Source of the DNA: Chrysoperla carnea
Lineage: Eukaryota > Arthropoda > Insecta > Neuroptera > Chrysopidae
Reading direction: 5' to 3'
NCBI RefSeq assembly: GCF_905475395.1
Contig: NC_058337.1
Coordinates: 12,822,983-12,886,982, forward strand
Length of the DNA stretch: 64,000 nucleotides
The position numbers and the translations under genes were made by a program. The notes beneath the pieces were generated by a model. It ran no database searches and was not told where the DNA came from. It saw only the letters and a list, made by a program, of their open reading frames with translations. Positions 24,953-37,667 of this stretch are shown one piece after another (the first letter of the stretch is position 1; each line of letters opens with the position of its first letter).

Positions 24953-26154
24953 CACGGTGTCCCAAAAGTAGTGAACTGCAGAAAATGATGGATATATAAT
25001 GGAATTCTAAGATGAACATTATTTTGAATTGACCGTTAATTTCACTGCAAATATTAAACTTGGCGAAAAAATGATCTGATGGTAAATTGTAGAAAATTTT
25101 ATTTCCTACAACGGCTTTACTTGTTATAAAAATTTCAGTTTTTCTAATATCAGTAGAACAATTCTTAAAATTAAAAACGGTAATTAACGAAGCACTAATT
25201 CCATCTCCTATTCAATATTTTCCTGTTGTTCATTACTCTGTATTCTGTATATTTCAATTAAATTATTTTTATACAATAGCAAATTATCTAAAATATTATG
25301 CTTGTAATATTATTCCCCTTTAATCTGACTAAAGAATTTGATCAATTAAAATTTGATTAGTTTTCGATATTCGAATCAAAACTAACTATTCCATAACCTT
25401 CATTTTAATTCAATATTTAATCACCAATTGCCAAAAACAATTTTTACGATCACTATATACAATGTAAAACTATTGCACATCTTCCATATTTTTAAGAAAC
25501 ATTTATGCTATCGCGAAAAAGTATTCCATCTTAACATTAAAAACTAAAAATATTCAAGTTAATTTTTAAAAGATTGTTGATTATTAAAAACTTATTGCAA
25601 TCATGTAAAAACCTGTTCAACTTTTTGTTTATTTGTTTGTTAATTAATAGCATAGATAATTAGCGCATTAAATATTGCAAGTCGTATTTCCACCAGGGAA
25701 AAGTGTTAAATCTTAAATATTTACTATTGGAAGGAACTATATCCTATACAACATCCGATGCCTAGTAAATATCCTGAAAATCTATGCATAATGCTTCAGG
25801 TAGTATGGCAGTATCAAAGTCATAGCACTCTAGTCAAGTCGATGCACGGGTAGTTAGCCATTCATAAAAATAGGCATCCAATCATAAGCATTATAACTAA
25901 AAATTAAAACCACTCGACTCTGACTGAGACTGACTAATTAATGATTTTGATAGATTAAAAATAAATTATTAAATAATTATTAATAGTCTAGTGGTTTTAA
26001 TTTTTAGTTACACTCTTCTTATTGGCTGCCTATTTTAATTAAAAGCTAATAACTATCCGTGCACCAGATCAAAAAATGGAAAAGGACTTTTCGTCTTAGA
26101 ATTTTATTTTCTACCTGATGCAACAAAAGCGTGCGGTACTTACGGAACACCCTG
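24953..26154. mobile_element. TA-flanked MITE, ~1.2 kb
   Basis: Left end CACGGTGTCCCAAAAGTA and right end (reverse complement) CAGGGTGTTCCGTAAGTA, each next to TA; AATTCTAAGA(T/C)GA recurs inside both ends. Fits a mariner-like non-autonomous element. A second palindromic MITE lies within it. Confidence 0.55.
25841..26064. mobile_element. Palindromic MITE nested inside the 1.2-kb MITE
   Basis: Inverted ends share GCACGG(G/A)TAGTTA, ATAGGCA(T/G)CCAAT and AACTAAAAATTAAAACCACT, forming arms of about 80 bp around an AT-rich centre. No coding content. Confidence 0.65.
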
Positions 26155-26485
26155 TATAACTTTTGTCATAAGATGTGTTTATAATTTATAAATTAAATCT
26201 AATAGCTACTTTTAAGAAATTAAAAAAATTAATTTATATGAATTAATTTGACTTGTACTAAGCACTAACAACTTTCGCAAAATGTTCGCAATGTTAAGTT
26301 CATATTAATATATTACTGGTAAATATAATCTAAAATGTCAAATGTGTGATGCCGCTATATTTCAAATTATTTTGAGTAAACAAGCACACATTTTAAATAT
26401 ATGTTTTAATGATAAATATTATTACAAAGCAATTTAATTTCGAAAATTTGAATTCAACGCACTTAATATACACACGCTATATATA

Positions 26486-27229
26486 CAGGGTGGACCATTT
26501 TAATATATTATGGCTAATAGCTTGTGTTATAGATACCGAATCAAAAAACAATTTAAACAAAAGTTACAGAGTTTGATGGTGGATATCAAGTTCTGACATT
26601 TGATTGAATCTAATTTCCGGGTTGCTTTAATAATCAATTTAGGTCCTAAAAGGTAAGAGAATAACACTAATTTAAAATTTGATCCTCATACAAAAACTAA
26701 TCGAAAGAAAACTCGCTAGCTACAGAAAAATGCTTTAAATAGAGGACATTCGTGTCCATGACTTTGGCCTGAAATTTTAGTTTTAAGGTCTTTTGATCTT
26801 TATCTTCAAATAATCTTGAAAATTTGCCTGGACTTAAAAGTTTCTAACAAAGGCGAATGGCCTTTATTGCCCTTGATAAATTCTGTCTAAAAAAATTTTG
26901 TAAAGCTAGCGTTTTTTCGTTCGATTAAATGTAATAATGACATATTTTTAAGTCGCTTTTCCTCCGAAAGCTAAATATTTTTGAAAAAATGTTTTAAATA
27001 AAAAATGTTAGTTTTTTTATGAGGATCAACTTTCTAATTGAAAATGTTGTTATATCTTTTATCTTTTAGGATTTAAATTGAATATTAAAGCAACCCGGAG
27101 AAATGGGTCCAATCTGATAACAGAACATGATAGACCCCATAAAACTCTGCAACCTTTGTTTAGGTTATTTTTTATTGATTAACTACAAAACGAGCTATTA
27201 GCCATAGTAGATTAAAATGGTCCAGCCTG
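26486..27229. mobile_element. Long-TIR TA MITE, copy 1 (744 bp)
   Basis: TA-flanked ends CAGGGTGGACCATTTTAAT and, inverted, CAGGCTGGACCATTTTAAT. Similarity runs more than 200 bp inward on both sides (TAATAGCT, GGTTGCTTTAATA, TTGATCCTCATA), so the element is nearly a full foldback. Relatives lie at 52147-52808, 55487-56084, 56188 and 14590. Confidence 0.85.
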
Positions 27230-27690
27230 TATATATCTCCATAAATTTAGCTGTTGGCATAAAAAAACAAAGACAAACGTTAAAAAAATTAATTAACTGT
27301 ACGGTAAATAATGTTGAAATTCAGCAAAAATTTGTTCTTAATGCTATTTAATACATCTAGATGTTTTTTTACTATAAATGAACTGTGCCAATTTTGCATA
27401 CACAAACCATTTCCGGTAAAATTGAATAAAAACTAATTTATTATATCTCTTAAATGGTACGGAGAAAAAAATCTATTTTTTTTCTTTTACGTAGAGAACT
27501 ATGATCATTTAAATACATTTAAAAAATAAAAATAGTAGTTAGTTAATTGTAGCCATCGATATTGCCATACTACCTTAATGGAATACTTGGATAAAAAATA
27601 ATTTTTAGATGATATAAATATAAAATTCATAATTATTAATAATATATTATTATCTTTGGCATGTGAGTGACTAGTAGTAGTATATGATAA

Positions 27691-30600
27691 TTATTGTTTT
27701 CCAGATAAAACTGATAAAGCATTTAGTGTACAACATTTATTTGCCAAATTAAACATTTGGCGTAATTGATTGAGTGTTTTTAAACAAACCGTAATACAAC
27801 ATTTTCCTTTTAAAAGATCCTTCTCAGAACAATTACTCAATATATTTGTTCTTTGTTTATCGCATTCACATCCATTTGAATTTGCTTTTTCAATCATTTT
27901 ATCGATTGATTTATCAGTTTGTGTTGTACAATTACAAACATGGATTCCATTATTATTATCGTTGTTACTGATTGTAGAGTTCGGGTGATAACCTAAAAAT
28001 ATATTACATACATTACATTTTGAAGTCAATCAATTAGAGAAAAGAGACATAATAAAGTGAAATCTAATTCTTATGAGAGCTTTCTATTACCCTTACACTC
28101 ATACGATATACATGGCGGGCCATTTTAATTTGTCAACATGGCATCGACAAGGAACAATACTGTCGGTGTTTATTATAGCTTGATTGTATTTACGCAAAAA
28201 AGTACAATGGAAGAGTGTAACGACAAAAAGTCGGAACTAAGTACGACACTATTAAAATCTTATTATCACTGCAAGAGTTGCAGTGCTCAGATTCAAACTT
28301 TGGCGACGAAATTTCAGAAAGTCTAATTTCTTTGAGAGAGGCTGGTGCAAGTTAGTGACATTTTGGTGGCCAAGGATTCCAAAAATATAGTTGTAAGTTT
28401 TCTGTGAATCAATATCGCAATAATAGATGTGCTTGTTTTAAAAACAAAGTTCTTTGTGAATCCAAATGCCATGGAAGTTTAACTTGCATTAACAAACTAA
28501 TTTCATTGTTGGTTACGTAAATAAACTATTTCTAATGTCAGATATTTCATGTAATTTTTTTCAAATGCCCACCCTATTGTATGAATGGCCAAAGAATCAA
28601 CCAGCCAATTTCATTAAATGTTGTATTAGGCCGAGCATACACGTTACGGTATACCGGAGAGGTTCTGTACAGGTAAACCGGGCCGTGTGTGCCAGCCACT
28701 GGAGGCATACCTGTAAAGGTGTAGCGATCGAAATTCTAATCTTACTACCTACGCAGGCTAGTAGACCTGATCGTGTGTGTAAGTCCGTCCGGCAAACCTG
28801 TACATCATTCAGGTCGATAATTAAATAGCGCCGTTTAGTAAAAAAGCTAGGCTGTTAGCTGACAGGCTAATTAACCAACCTAGTTACTGCGATATATACA
28901 CATATGTGCTTATATTTTACTTTTTGGTAATGTTTAGAATGTCTAAAGAAAAATCAAAATATCCAAGTTTTCAGTTTTTTATTTTTCATTAAGATGTTAA
29001 ATCTATATTTGATTGTTTTAAAGTTTTTGTACCAGAAGAAAATCCATAGTTTCAAGAAATTTTGAACATAAGCTACTTTCCATGTGGATCCTTTCATTAT
29101 TTGAGCCCAAAATTCAAAGTATTTTCGCTTACCCTCCAGACTTGTGACTGTAGTATCTGTTGATGAAGGCTGTTGATATTCATCTATGGACCATTCTGAT
29201 GGCCATTTTGTTGATGACAAGTCATTATCATCATCTTCTTTTACTTTATTCGATGGTTTTTCTTCGAACGGTGCAGGTGGATTATATTGTATAGGTATTT
29301 GTTGAGCAACAAGTAATTCTGAACTAAATGGATTTTCTTCACAATTTTGACAATTCGAATATGAATCACATTTACAATCAGAACAACTACAAATTTGTGC
29401 ATCGGCAGTAATATCTTTCAATAAGTTTGACGGTGGTGAATGTTTCTCATATGTTGTGTTTAATAAATATTCCATATTATTATCTAAATTTAAATCTGGA
29501 TTATATATAAGAGTTAAATTATTGTCCAAAGGTGGGGCTGCACTCCAAAAAAGGGCCAAAAATTTTTTTACCTAATAAAATTTTAGGCAATAGAACATAT
29601 CTACCATTAGTTTTGGATCGAAAGTGTCGTCTTAAGGCAATTGGAACTTTAACCATTTGTAGAAGGGAAAAATTTTAAAGTTTGTCCTGACCATTTAAGG
29701 TACAAAAATTGTCAGTCAATTATTACTTAATATAATAAATAAAATTTAACCAAAATATGAAGTCATTCCTGTCCTTGATTTTCGTGTTGGCAGCAGATAC
29801 TTTGAACTATGCATTTTGCAAGGGACAGAGTGAGAAGGGCAATGAGGTCCCCACCTTCCACTTTCATAACAACTGTTAAACTGGGAAACTCTTCACCGTG
29901 CTCGATTTATTTATAATAATAATAATAATAATACACCTTGAATGTGCAAGATATAAAGCTACGGTGGTATTTTAAAACATACGAATAGAAAACGGTACCC
30001 CTCGCCTAATATTTAATAAAGGAAGTCGCCTAAAACTACTCCAACCGGTAAAAAAAATCTAGGTACCATTTTGGACTGGAGCCTCACTTCTAGACAATCA
30101 GTTTGGAGTCCCATTTCTAGACAATTACCTTGAGTTATTAAATTTTCTTCAAAATTTACAAATTCAGTGTTAATAACTTGCTCTTCAAAATTAATTTCAT
30201 TCATTTGAGCTGTGGTTAAAGGTTTCGGTTGTGCTGTGTCGACGAACTCTTGTGTGTTTAATAATTTTGGTGATACATAATTCGGTTGTAAATCAATATA
30301 AGATTGAATGGCAGTAGGAACAGCACTCAATGAATTCAAAGTATCATCAATCATTTGTTGCTCATAAATGCTTACAGGATTGGCAGGTATCGTTGTGGCT
30401 AAGGCACTTACATCAATCCATGGACTTGGAAGCTCTTCTTCGTGTGCTATTGACATTTCAACTGCTGTTTGGTTTGTATTATGTAATAAATTCATCATAT
30501 CGTGTAAAACATTTTGAGTATCATTATTTGTAGAACCAATATTATTTAAAATTTGATCCAAATTTTTCGATTTTATTTTAGAATTATTATCTTGTGTACT

Positions 30601-33600
30601 TGCTGTGTCTGTAGTAAAATTATCAAAAAGATCAACATTCGTTGCATTATTTGTTTCATTATTCATGAATAAATCCTCAATTTGAAAATTTTTCTCATTT
30701 TGTTGTTCGTTTGATGAAATAGGATATTTGCCACTATGAAAAATAAATTACAAAATCTTATTAATAAACAAGCGCTATTCTAGCCACTTTATCTAATGCA
30801 TTTTTTATACCATGTATATATGAAATATTCCAAGGTATATTAAGTTTAGTCCTAAGTTTGTTACGCTTAAAAATATTGATGCTACGAAAAAAATTTGGTA
30901 TAAGTGTCCATAAAATCATCTAATTAGTCCATTTCCGGTTGTCCGTCCATCTGTCAACTCGATAACTCAAAAACAAAAAATGATATCAAGCTGAAATTTT
31001 TACAGCGTGTTCAGGACATAAAAAGTGAGGTCGAGTATAACCCATTGACCCGTGAGACCCATTTTGTAAACCGTTAGAAATAGATCAAAAGTTTAAATGT
31101 AAAAAATGTTCCTTATAAAACTTTTGTTTGAAACATTTTTTCGTAAACATCACTGTTTACCCGTGAGAGCGCAAATTAGGCGCAACTTATATAGTATGTA
31201 TTCTATGGGAATATCAGTTTTGTATGTATGTGTAATAATGTGACAGTGTAATCAACACAGTCTATACGTGGTATTTTAACAATTAACGCAGTCAATTGTT
31301 TATTTTCACTTGTTTTTTCTTAAAATCATTTAAGTTACAAAATTCAATAGGTCACGACGACGCTTCAGTTACTAAATAGATTATGTAAATTATGTAATAT
31401 AAAAAAGGTAGTGATAATAATTTTTTTACAGCTTAGCAGAGTGATATCGTCAATATAAACCACACCCTTTTAGCGAGAACTTAAATATTGCAATTTTTTG
31501 GAAGCGAAAAAAAATTTTTTTCATTTAGAAATATTTATCATATTTTTAAGAATTTTGAGAAAGTTAAAAAAAATAAAGATACCTTATTGCCCAAGCAGAA
31601 TTTTGAAGTTCAGCAACTGAGTTGGTAGCAACTTCATGATCATCTTTATTCAATGTTAAAAATTCAAATGGTATATTATCTTGATTTTGTTCATCAACAG
31701 TTGTTTGATTCGGATCCATTTTTTGTCGATGTGTACGCATATGGGATTTCAGACTGTGTGGCGTTGTAAATGCTCGATTACATTGATTTGTATCGATTGT
31801 GCATGAATAGGGACGTTCTCCGCTGTGGGTACGTTTATGTGTTTTTAAATGATGACTAGCAGTAAACGCTTTTCCACAACCTTCTTCGACGCATCTAAAA
31901 AATGTTATCATAAAATCAAATAAAATAAAAAATACCCAGTAATATATTTAAGTCGTCGGGAAAAAAGAAACCAAATTATCGTTAAATCGAAGTCCGCCGA
32001 AATATTAATATTAATTAAGGGATTCGCATATTTCTAATAATTTTTGTTTGAAACTTTTTCGGATAACTATTATGACTATTTAAAAAGTACATAGTTTTAA
32101 AAAAAGTATTTTAAAAGGTATTAGGTAAAAAAGGTGCGAACAAAATTATAGTCAAGAAACCAAAAACCGTTTCCACTCTCAAAATGTCAATTTTAAAACT
32201 CCACAGCTTATTAAATATTCATAATTTGGAAAAGAGTTCCAAGCAAATATTGTTTAAAATATCTTGCCCAGCAAATTTTTCATAATCCATTCAAACATTA
32301 AAATTCCTCTGGACTACGATTTATCGCAAACCTCGATGTATTATTTTACTATACTACAGTAAAAGTAATATATTTTCAGATTTTCTAGAGTGCCAACTGC
32401 CAACACCGAAATTATGTTTCTTCAAGAATTTACAAAGAGGTCGAGATCATTCTGATGATTGAGTTCATAGATAAACAATCTGAATCAAAACAAGATCACG
32501 GGAATAAGCAGATTTATTGCATAGTTTTGCATCTCAATTAGTTTATGTTTTACATCCATTTAAATCAATTATTATTTTGAGTTGTTTTTAATGGCAATAT
32601 GACCACAGACCAAAAATAAGGGACTGAAACCTCCACACAAGTTACTAGAGCAAAGGTAAAGGATCAAAGGTAAAAGGTAGTGAACACCGGGAAACAGCAT
32701 GATCTAATGAAATGTGTTAGTTTACCTGTAAGGACGTTCTTGTGTGTGCGTACGAACATGTTTTTTCAAATCACTCAAAGTGGTAAAATATTTTTGACAG
32801 CCTTTTTGATCACAATTAAAAGTATCTCCATTATGTAATCTTTGATGAGCTCGTAAACGGTATAGTGTATTAAAGGCTTTATCACAATAGTTGTATTCAC
32901 ACTCAAATGGTTTTACCTAAAATTATCATTTATATTAGATAAATATTTAAAAATATATTATAGTTTAGCAGATCAAGTATCATTCAATTCATGAATCATA
33001 CCGTCTGTCGGCTGGTAAATAAGCTTTTGAGGCCTAGTTCTACACGTATAAAAAGTATTCCAATTAAGAGTGCAAAATTTGAATATGAAATACAGAATTT
33101 TCTGATGTACTCTTTTACGCTGAATTCTAAATTTTTATTTTGACAAATTATGCGGTGTTATTTATTTGCACCTGTACAAACATGACAGGTTTAGTATGTT
33201 TGGGTCCAAAACCTTGGATCCATCAATTCAGGAAGCAATTCAGAGGATCAATTCCGGCGGAGAAGCTGTGGGCTTACTGCACTGCGTCTAGTCTCGATAG
33301 AATCCTATAGCTTCATTTGCTTAAATCCGCAACACTTACAAAATGAGTTAAAGAAGAATCAAATAAACCCTTTAGTTTAATATAATTTGTGAATTACTGA
33401 ATCGACGATCACATTTTAAAAATTCACCATTTTATTTCAAGGCTCCAACATATAATAGTTGCTACTGGATGAATCATAACGAGCAATAATTTTTTAAATT
33501 TTTTATTAAGTTCAACAAATAAAAACACTCACCTTCGTATGAACTCGAATATGTATTTTTAAACTGTATGATGTTAAAAAAGCTTTGTTGCAATTTGGTT

Positions 33601-36311
33601 CTGCACATTTAAACTTATATTCGCCTTAAACACAATCAATCAATTATTAAATAATCTAAAAACTCTAGGTATCTATTAAGATATTTCTTAATGAGGAGCT
33701 TCAAGGCGTGACTGTTGTCCATAAAGATTGCTGAAGATTTATCCGGGGATATTTTTTATCCCAAAAATTGCATTCCATTGAAAAAGTACACAAAATTTTA
33801 AATAATAGAGATTAAATCTTTCTAAATTGCTATGGTCTTTTTAAATTGCTATAGTTCTTCATTTCTCTTTATAATTTATCAAGCGAAACAACGTGTAAAC
33901 ATTAGTTTGAAATCTTTCAAATACTCTTTTATTGTCTCCAGAAAGATATGTTTCTCATCGCTAATTTATTAATAAGCGGATAATAATAAGTCACAAGAGA
34001 AAAATCATATTAATGATGGCACTTAAGATCTTTCAACACTAAATGATGAGGAGTTTGACAATTGGAATTAAATTTCTATTTAAAAAACAAAAACAAGAAA
34101 AATAAGTGAAAACAAACAATTGACTGAGTTAATATTTGAAATACCATGTATAGAAAGTGTTAGTTAGTTCTTTCTATAAAAGATATAGAAGCGCGGATGT
34201 ATTCCACAGTTGTGCTACGACAGTAAGTAAGTCTGTAATTAAAGGACTGATATTCAACACTTTCTATACAGGGTATTTCAACAATCAACTCAGTCAATTG
34301 CTTGTTTTCACTTGTTAAACTTATGATTATTAATCCAATAATGGAGAAAACAAGACGAGATCTCTAAATTTTGATCTATAGCATCGATTTTGATGAAAAT
34401 TTGAGATTAAGCTTTGTTCAGCTTCTAGACCAAAGGTATATGGTACCGAGTGGTGCATTTACCCAGGGGTGGTAACCACGTCTTCTAGGGAGTGGAAAAA
34501 TATATGTTGAAAATGGCAACGGCAATAGATAAAGCGAAGAAATCTAAGCAAAGAATGTCATTCAAGTATATTTCAGAAAGTCAATAGTTTTTTGAAAAAA
34601 GTATACCATACACTTTTTAACGAACCTACTGTAAAAAACTTTAAAACTAAAAAAGTTTCAAGTCATTTGCATGAAAATTAACGGAGTTATAATGAAAAGA
34701 AAGTTTCTCGTACATTTTTTTCATGTTTTATTCAGCACAAAAACTGATGAATTTACCATGGGAACTTTAATTAATGCTTGAAGCTTTCCAATTTACTTTA
34801 TTCAGGTACTGACAACATGCTCAAAAAGTTCAAACTGTTTCGGATATACATTTTTTGAAATATTCGAATTTAATAAAAAAATTATCAAAAATAAAAAATA
34901 AAAAAAATGCTTTTATCGCTGAATAACTCGAAAAATAATAAAGTTACAAAAAAAAGTTTGGAAGGTAAAATATTCTGCGGAAAAAGAGCTAAATTTTTTC
35001 CTTCTAAACTTTTTTTGTAACTTTATTATTTTTCGAGTTATTTTACTAAAAGACAATTTTCTAAATAAAGTAAATTTTCATTATAACTCCGTTAGTTTTC
35101 GTGTTTCCGTTAATGACTTGAAGCTTTTTTCATTTTCAAGGTTTTTTTTTTTTTTTAGTACTTTAAAAAGTGTATGATATACTTTTTGTCTAAAAACGTC
35201 CAATTTTTATTTATTTAACGTTAAATACTCCGAATTTCAATTGCCATTACCTCGGCAAGTATTGACTTTTCAAAATATACTTAAATGACACTTTATGCTT
35301 AGATTTCATCGCTCTATCGATTCCCGTTCCCATTTTCAACATATTTTATTCCACCCTCTAGAAGAGGTGGTTATCACCCCCTGGGAAAAAGCACCACTAG
35401 GCACCATATAACTTTTGATCTGGAGGATGAACAAAGCTTAATCCCAAATTTTTCAGGTCAATCGGAGCTATAAGAAAAAATTTAGAGGTTTTAGCCTCGT
35501 TTACTGGAGTATATGCTGTTTATTATATTTTAAATACTATATAAAAAAAGAATGATCTTACCTTTATGCGTTTTCATATGAGTACGTAAATTGCCGACAG
35601 TACTATAATTTCTTGTACAACCTTCATATTCACAAGGAAATCGATTTTGTGTTATTTGTGAATTTTCCGAATCTTTATTAACGATATTATTATTTGAAAC
35701 AGACTTAGAAAAGTCAACATTTGTTGATTCATGATCGATGTCGGATGATCTTCCTTCATCCTCCCTAGCAGATCTAAAAATGTTTCGAGTGTTAATGATT
35801 TTATGAAATCGAAAATCGATATTGATTATAAATCAATATGATTTTGTAATTGAAGTAAAATGTACATCTTGTCAATCTAAATTAATCAATTATGTTTTAG
35901 TTTAATTCTTTTTTATTTTCCCTACGTGTGTATATCTATCTAACTTATAATTGAGAAAATACATAAAAATCTTTCAACTTAAATGTAAACAAATAACCTG
36001 TCAAAATGAAAGTATTAAAATTTCACAATTTTGAAATTGAAATAATATACATACTCTGGATTAGGAATATCAAAATTTTTATGAAATTTTCCATCATTTA
36101 TAATTTGACTATCGGAATTTTCGATATCGCTGTCATGATTTTTCGTTTGAAAATTATATGTGGTTAATGGTTCATATTGTCCAAATGGTAAAATATCCAA
36201 AGAATCATCAATACAATCCTGTAAATCGTGTGTTACAATAATATTATTAAAATTATGGTCATTTTTATCAGTATTATCAATTTTGCCACTTGAATTGGCC
36301 CATGTCGCCAT
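27691..36311 (-). CDS. MTF-1: Metal-responsive transcription factor 1 (MTF-1)
   Basis: Zinc/cadmium/copper-sensing activator that binds metal-response elements and switches on metallothionein genes (family knowledge). Coding exons 36311-36055, 35773-35562, 33624-33533, 32916-32726, 31894-31583, 30733-30129, 29537-29133 and 27992-27691 keep phase throughout and give 791 residues. Six C2H2 fingers occupy about 133-306 with MTF-1 signatures ([66 protein letters not shown]). Finger 6 has C-x6-C instead of the C-x4-C of the others. A metallothionein-like cysteine cluster, [17 protein letters not shown] (about 606-622), corresponds to the copper-binding cluster of insect MTF-1. The last exon holds further cysteines (CNC, CECD, CC). 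The region between is acidic and Asn/Gln-rich, as in activation domains. RpS4 lies divergently upstream. Confidence 0.95.
28629..28830. repeat. GC-richer island in the last MTF-1 intron
   Basis: Starts AGGCCGAGCATACACG and contains inverted GTACAGGTAAACCGG / CCGGCAAACCTGTAC motifs. Base composition differs clearly from the surroundings. Probably a small DNA-transposon derivative, not a coding exon; no splice context fits. Confidence 0.4.
29905..29933. repeat. (TAA)n microsatellite
   Basis: Uninterrupted run of AAT/TAA units in MTF-1 intron 6. Confidence 0.8.
30806..31312 (+). repeat. Repeat family A, copy 4
   Basis: Starts TATACCATGTATATATG and ends CAGTCAATTGTTTATTTTC then ACTTG. Lies in MTF-1 intron 5, antisense to the gene. 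Confidence 0.85.
34104..34313. mobile_element. 210-bp MITE built from the family A end motif
   Basis: Both ends carry, in inverted orientation, the motif AAGTGAAAACAAACAATTGA (right end with one change), then ATACC(A/C)TGTATAGAAAGTGT, giving terminal inverted repeats of about 58 bp. The same motif is the right end of every long family A copy, so it is probably the true transposon terminus. Confidence 0.7.
34343..35508. mobile_element. 1.17-kb foldback element in MTF-1 intron 2
   Basis: Two arms of about 570 bp meet near 34980. Outer arms share CTCTAAATTTT and AACAAAGCTTAAT; inner arms share ATAACTCGAAAAATAATAAA and GTTACAAAAAAA. Arms are diverged by substitutions and small indels. No coding content or named family. 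Confidence 0.75.
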
Positions 36312-37640
36312 ATTTTCATTGACTATTTATATACATTTGTTCAATTACTTAAGTCGGCTTTACTTAAACTATCTGAGTGTATATTATGTGTATCATCATA
36401 ATATTGTATTTCATTTAAAAGTTATTTTTAAAAATTCTTTACATATTCACCAAATACTTTCAAACCTACAACTTTTAATATAACATACATTATTTATTTA
36501 TTTATTTTTTATTGTAAAAAAATTAAGAATCTTCTTCATAGTTCTTTTTTAGATAACAATGATGATTAAAAATTTTAATTGTTTGTAAAAATATTCAACA
36601 ATTAAGTAAAAAGTATCAGTTTCAAAAAGTTTGCCACTTAGCAGCTTAGCTTACTTATTTCTCAAATTATTTAATTCAAATTTTAAATAAATTTATCAAC
36701 AAAATAACTTATCTAAAAATTTATATTCTATTTATTTAAAAATTTTGTTCTGTTTATTTTTTTTTAATTTGATAGAAATTTTTATTCAGTTTGGTTTTTG
36801 ACAACTAATTAAAAAGAATATATATATTTTAATACAATAATAAAAATTTAGAATTTAATAAAATAAAATAAACAAAATAGAATAATAATTTACTTTGTTA
36901 AAAAATATAATCGGTTATTTACCATTCAATTATTAAATTTGAATTTAGTGTAAAATTATTAGTCATGCGCAAAGTGTACTTGTTAGAATTGATGAGAAAT
37001 AATAGCCCAAGCTGCCATAACAGTAATTATTATATCACAAAACATCTAAGAATAAACAGGTGAAATGATTGTTAAGGTAGTTGATTCGTTTAATAGTCAA
37101 GTCCATAAAACTTGCTCTTATATTCGTGCACTATTTGTGGCAATAGTGTACAGTATTAAGAAATTGTAATTTCAAAAAAAAAAAAGCAAGAACCGTTTCC
37201 TTGGTACCAAAAAATTCTCAGAGATATGTAGAAAGTATCTACTTTTTATTCTCGGTACTGAGCACGTACGTTTATCCTTCTCCTTTAATTTTTTGTGGCA
37301 TTTTTTTTAATTAGTCTTTGCCGGTCTATTTAAATATAAAAAACGAATGAATCGAAATGATACTTATAAAAATTAGATGAATAGTTTTTGAGCTAAGATT
37401 ACATAACTCAAACTTTTAAAATCATAGAGATATGAATGAAAATATCAATCAAAATTTGTCGATTTTTTCAAATTATGATTTTCACTTAATAGTTGTTTTA
37501 TACATTTTAGATGTTTTATGACGTATCAATTACTGATATAGAAGCTTGGACTATTAGGTTCAAATTCAAAATAAGATTGCATTGGTATGGTAGCTCACTC
37601 TATTGAAATGTTTGAAGATTGTTAGTCGTGCATCCGATCC
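36312..37640. promoter_or_regulatory. Divergent promoter region of MTF-1 and RpS4
   Basis: About 1.3 kb separates the two start codons, which face away from each other. AT-rich, no repeat recognised. It must hold both promoters, but I see no certain TATA box or metal-response element. Confidence 0.5.
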
Positions 37641-37644
37641 ATGT

Positions 37645-37651
37645 CTTTTCC
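37645..37651 (+). promoter_or_regulatory. RpS4: 5' TOP-like pyrimidine tract of RpS4
   Basis: CTTTTCC about 23 bases before the RpS4 start codon fits the terminal oligopyrimidine start of ribosomal-protein mRNAs, the target of growth-linked translational control. The transcription start is inferred. Confidence 0.55.
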
Positions 37652-37667
37652 GGTATAAACTTTCAAC

